In this document: piece after piece, positions 5,545 to 7,680 of the stretch
Layout: the number at the start of each line of letters is the position of its first letter
Numbering within the stretch: position 1 is the stretch's first letter
NCBI GenBank assembly: GCA_905215105.1
Contig: CAJMOI010000093.1
Coordinates: 1 to 7,680 of the forward strand
DNA: 7,680 nt
Direction of reading: 5' to 3'
Source of the DNA: an uncultured bacterium
GTDB lineage: Bacteria; Bacillota; Clostridia; Oscillospirales; Acutalibacteraceae
Notes under the pieces: model-generated
The model's database searches: none
What the model was told of the DNA's origin: nothing
The model's input: only the letters and a program-made list of their open reading frames with translations
Program-made: the position numbers and the translations under genes

Positions 5545-5736
5545 ATGGGCAGAGTCCTTGGACAACCACCAACTGTTCTTAGATATGAAAAAACCATTTT
5601 AGCTGTCGAAGAAACCACATCAGCTGGTAGATGTGGCTCCTCTCTTGCGGCCTTTTTATGTCCTGCGTTCGTCTGCCCTTGTGGCAGTGCGGCGCAGGGC
5701 ATTTTTTATTGTTCGGAAAGAGGTGGCCTGATATGA
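5545..5736 (+). CDS. 63-aa leader ORF of unknown function, coupled to the next gene
   Basis: A short protein that I do not recognise. It begins MGRVLGQPPTVLRYEKTILA and contains a Cys-rich middle, FLCPAFVCPCGSAAQGIFYC (about residues 37-56). A near-ideal ribosome binding site and an extended -10 promoter precede it. Its stop TGA (5734-5736) overlaps the ATG of the 489-aa gene (5733) in an ATGA junction, which suggests translational coupling. An intrinsic-terminator-like hairpin lies inside the ORF, so ribosomes reading through would disrupt the hairpin. The ending ...ERGGLI resembles the ending ...GSGGLL of the 489-aa protein, so the 3' part may be a remnant of a lost upstream paralogue. It could be a leader peptide, a true small protein, or a decayed gene. 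Moderate confidence that it is translated, low that the product matters. Confidence 0.5.
   Translation: MGRVLGQPPTVLRYEKTILAVEETTSAGRCGSSLAAFLCPAFVCPCGSAAQGIFYCSERGGLI
5615..5636 (+). promoter_or_regulatory. Leader hairpin 1
   Basis: CCACATC (5615-5621) and GATGTGG (5630-5636) form a perfect 7-bp stem with an 8-nt loop (AGCTGGTA). It sits in the leader about 40 nt before the terminator-like hairpin. A pause or regulatory role is possible but unproven. Confidence 0.4.
5662..5707 (+). terminator. Attenuator-like intrinsic terminator inside the leader
   Basis: TGCCCT (5674-5679) pairs with AGGGCA (5696-5701), extended by GTG/CGC after a single bulged T, and is followed at once by TTTTTT (5702-5707). 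An alternative fold uses CCTGCG (5662-5667) with CGCAGG (5693-5698) around an inner CTGCC/GGCAG stem (5673-5687). The two folds exclude each other. The site lies upstream of the 489-aa gene and within the 63-codon ORF, so it may set how much transcription reaches the paralogue genes. Confidence 0.6.
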
Positions 5737-5749
5737 GTTTACCAAAACG
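5722..5749 (+). repeat. Duplicated translation-initiation segment, copy 1
   Basis: A 28-bp segment from GGTGGCCTG through the ATG to AAACG matches 7188-7215 at 25 of 28 positions. It spans the ribosome binding site, the ATGA junction and the first codons (MSLPKR). Its copy at the second paralogue shows that the duplication unit included the junction. Confidence 0.7.
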
Positions 5750-7202
5750 AAATAGTGCGGACGGGCGCTGTTACTGGATGAAGCCCGAGGTGCAGGAGGA
5801 ACTGCAACCGCTCTTTGACCAGTGCATCCAGGATGCCATTGACGGGAGAATCACGCGGCTTGATTCTCTCTGGCCTCCGGTAGTGGTCAGCAGCGAAGGC
5901 GCGCCCTTTGAGGTGTGGCAACTGCTTCGGACATGGACCGAAGCGCAGCGGGCTGAGACCCTTGACGCGGAAAAGGCCATCGCCTTCAGCGAAAACCTGC
6001 GCCGCCAGAGCCGGTGGGGTGAAATTGACCACCATCTACTTGATATGCTGCAACGGGAGCTACAGGAGAAATATTTTATCGTGACAGGCAATGAAGATGA
6101 CCACTTCTGGGATCGGGAGTATTCCCTAAAACCAGGTATCCGTGCAGAGCAGGTCCCGGAGCCGCTGCTGCGTTTCGCCTGCTATGTGGCGGTGAGCTAT
6201 AAGGTATATGGTATGGATTTTCAGTATCTGGACGCCAATTACCTCTTTGGATTGGTGGAGAAAGTCCGTCCGGATATGGTGAAAAAGCTCCGGGAAAATG
6301 GAACCGGCAGGCTACCGATCTCTCTACAAAAGAGGAAAACAGAGCACTTCACCGCATCGGCCAACGATGCCTTTGCTGCGATCCGTATTACTGCTAGGGA
6401 CAACACGGAGGAATGCTGCCGTGAAGTGCTGAACTACCTGTGTGAGCTTCTGGAGCAGGAGGATTTTCCCCGCAGCTATGCGGTGGAGTTCAAAGGACCG
6501 GAAAAGAGGTATCTTCCCATCACAGGTCTGCCCAAAAAGGGAGTAAACCAGCTCTTTGCCTGTGCCGTGCAGTACCCCGTCCTCCACCCCCTGATGGAAC
6601 GGTACGCCCGGCTTGCCATGCGGCAATATGAGCAGTACACCAATCTCAGCGATGAGCAGTGCGCGCTCCCCGGAAGTTTTGCCGTGTTCGCCCTGGGAAT
6701 TCTGGGGCAAGAGTGGCGGCAGCTGGTATGGGATTATCTCGATCTCTGTGATGATGAGCACTCCCACTTACAGGAAAAATTCCTCCGGGAGTATGTGAAA
6801 CAGTTCGGATTTACCGCCGATACCGTCCCTGTATTTGTCCGTGGGGTGCTGTCCATGCAGAACATGAAGTATTCCAAGGACTATGCCGCGTGGATGGCAA
6901 ACGCAGAAAGCCTGGACACTCTGCTGGAGGCAAAAATCCACCTGTCCGAGATCATTCCAAGCGGTTTTTCCTCCGACGAGGATGACGATGATGACGAGGA
7001 ACCCGCCGAGGAAACAGAAGCCAGCCCGGAGGAAGTGCTGCAATACGCATGGGAAACGGTCTGCTATGTGATCTGGGGCAAAGCCAGCGCCAAGGGTGGT
7101 CAGAAAGTGGTGGAAGCAGCTTCGGAGGAACTGAAGGAACTTTACCGACAGATTTTTATTCCGATAACGAAGAACCTGGAAGGAAGTGGTGGCCTGCTAT
7201 GA
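5733..7202 (+). CDS. 489-aa protein of unknown function, first tandem paralogue
   Basis: I do not recognise this family with confidence. It may belong to a Pfam domain of unknown function (DUF6138 comes to mind, unverified). The start at 5733 gives MSLPKRNSADGRCYW, with AAGAGGTGG 6 nt upstream. The same start context precedes the next paralogue. No signal peptide or membrane segment is visible, so it is probably cytoplasmic. N-terminal landmarks are DQCIQDAIDG, PPVVV, LRRQSRWGEI, QEKYFIV and LLRFACYVAVSYKVYG (about 145-160). A strongly acidic stretch (residues 415-423, SDEDDDDDEE, then PAEETEASPEE) separates the main body from a final helical part of about 60 residues ending GSGGLL. Its stop overlaps the next start (ATGA), so the two are co-transcribed and probably translationally coupled. 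No catalytic motif was found. GC content is like the backbone genes and higher than the SLOG/XRE pair. Confidence 0.85.
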   Translation: MSLPKRNSADGRCYWMKPEVQEELQPLFDQCIQDAIDGRITRLDSLWPPVVVSSEGAPFEVWQLLRTWTEAQRAETLDAEKAIAFSENLRRQSRWGEIDHHLLDMLQRELQEKYFIVTGNEDDHFWDREYSLKPGIRAEQVPEPLLRFACYVAVSYKVYGMDFQYLDANYLFGLVEKVRPDMVKKLRENGTGRLPISLQKRKTEHFTASANDAFAAIRITARDNTEECCREVLNYLCELLEQEDFPRSYAVEFKGPEKRYLPITGLPKKGVNQLFACAVQYPVLHPLMERYARLAMRQYEQYTNLSDEQCALPGSFAVFALGILGQEWRQLVWDYLDLCDDEHSHLQEKFLREYVKQFGFTADTVPVFVRGVLSMQNMKYSKDYAAWMANAESLDTLLEAKIHLSEIIPSGFSSDEDDDDDEEPAEETEASPEEVLQYAWETVCYVIWGKASAKGGQKVVEAASEELKELYRQIFIPITKNLEGSGGLL

Positions 7203-7215
7203 GTTTGCCGAAACG
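7188..7215 (+). repeat. Duplicated translation-initiation segment, copy 2
   Basis: Second copy of the 28-bp segment at 5722-5749, differing at three positions, two of them third codon positions. Here it forms both the last codons of the first paralogue and the start of the second. Confidence 0.7.
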
Positions 7216-7680
7216 CGACGGCGTACAAGGTCGTTATTATTTGATCCAGAAACCAGATACGAACCCCGAAGTGCTGGAACACGCCGATCAGTGCATCCAG
7301 GATGTATTGGATGGAACTGCAAAAGAAAACCATTCCAGCTATCCGGTGGTCGTTCGGAACCAAAGCGGAACGCCCTTTCTTCCCAGCCAGCTCTTGGAGC
7401 GGTATCTGTCCAAACTGCCTTTGAAGGGATTCCCCTACGAGGAAGCTGTTATATTCTGCGATGCCCTCCGGCGGTTGGTGGGCTGGAGGGAGATTGGCCA
7501 CACCTTGGGAAAATACATCAAACACCAGGTGCAGGAGAGGTTTTTTGAGATTAGAGAGAATGAGGACTACTTTTCGCCTTTCCCACTCTGTACCGCATGG
7601 CCGGAGCTGCGGCCGGAGGATGTGGACGAAAACCTGCTGCGCTTTGCCTGCTATGTGGCGGTCTGCCATACGGTGTATGG
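7199..7680 (+). CDS. Second tandem paralogue of the unknown-function protein (3' partial)
   Basis: The open frame from ATG 7199 runs off the right edge with no stop, giving 160 visible codons. It begins MSLPKRDGVQGRYYLIQ and is clearly homologous to the 489-aa upstream protein. Shared blocks are MSLPKR, GR-Y, DQCIQD--DG, PVVV, EEA/EKA--F--ALRR/NLRR, W-EI, QE-(Y/R)F-I, NED--F, and LLRFACYVAV--VYG near the end. Between these blocks the sequences have diverged strongly, so the duplication is old or the copies evolve fast. The start overlaps the upstream stop (ATGA). AAGGAAG at 7180-7186 is 12 nt away, a poor spacing, so translation probably depends on coupling. Function unknown. A gene in another frame (7186-7548) is only a shadow. 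Confidence 0.85.
   Translation, partial: MSLPKRDGVQGRYYLIQKPDTNPEVLEHADQCIQDVLDGTAKENHSSYPVVVRNQSGTPFLPSQLLERYLSKLPLKGFPYEEAVIFCDALRRLVGWREIGHTLGKYIKHQVQERFFEIRENEDYFSPFPLCTAWPELRPEDVDENLLRFACYVAVCHTVY

Noticed and set aside
7186..7548. 120-codon plus-strand ORF at the right end
   Set aside because: It is out of frame with the second paralogue, whose homology to the 489-aa protein runs through the whole region from 7199.

Overview
The window looks like a chromosomal stretch from a gut-type Clostridia (Firmicutes) bacterium. The evidence is an AraR-type GntR/LacI hybrid repressor, a Bacillus-like type I mannose-6-phosphate isomerase, strong AGGAGG-type ribosome binding sites, and an IS256-family element of the kind common in Oscillospiraceae and Lachnospiraceae. 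I cannot name the species.

Left part (1-2924), sugar metabolism. A nearly complete araR repressor gene (5' end outside the window) is followed 27 bp later by araD (L-ribulose-5-phosphate 4-epimerase). The pair is very likely one arabinose-responsive transcription unit and ends at a strong intrinsic terminator (1837-1896). manA (mannose-6-phosphate isomerase) follows as a separate unit, with a candidate promoter whose -35 lies inside the terminator stem.

Middle (about 2940-4296), an IS256-family insertion sequence. Its transposase gene is intact (DDE residues present) and reads leftward toward manA. Imperfect inverted termini can be seen on both sides, but no clear target-site duplication. 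The element begins about 15 bp after the manA stop codon and marks the switch from housekeeping genes to accessory DNA.

Right part (4297-7680), an accessory region. A 65-bp cluster of inverted repeats is followed by a divergent pair: a small XRE-type repressor gene (leftward) and a SLOG/DUF1273-like gene (rightward). They share a control region in which a near-identical 10-bp motif, inverted, covers the -35 of both candidate promoters. Next comes a transcribed leader from an extended -10 promoter. It holds a 63-codon ORF with an excellent ribosome binding site, a small hairpin and an intrinsic-terminator-like structure. The ORF's stop codon overlaps (ATGA) the start of a 489-aa protein of unknown function. 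That gene in turn overlaps (ATGA) a tandem paralogue that runs off the right edge. The two paralogues share not only protein sequence but also the DNA around their start codons, so they arose by tandem duplication of a unit that included the translation-initiation region.

The tandem paralogue array with its leader and attenuator-like structure, and the divergent XRE/SLOG switch, are the parts least explained by known biology. Their functions are not assigned here.
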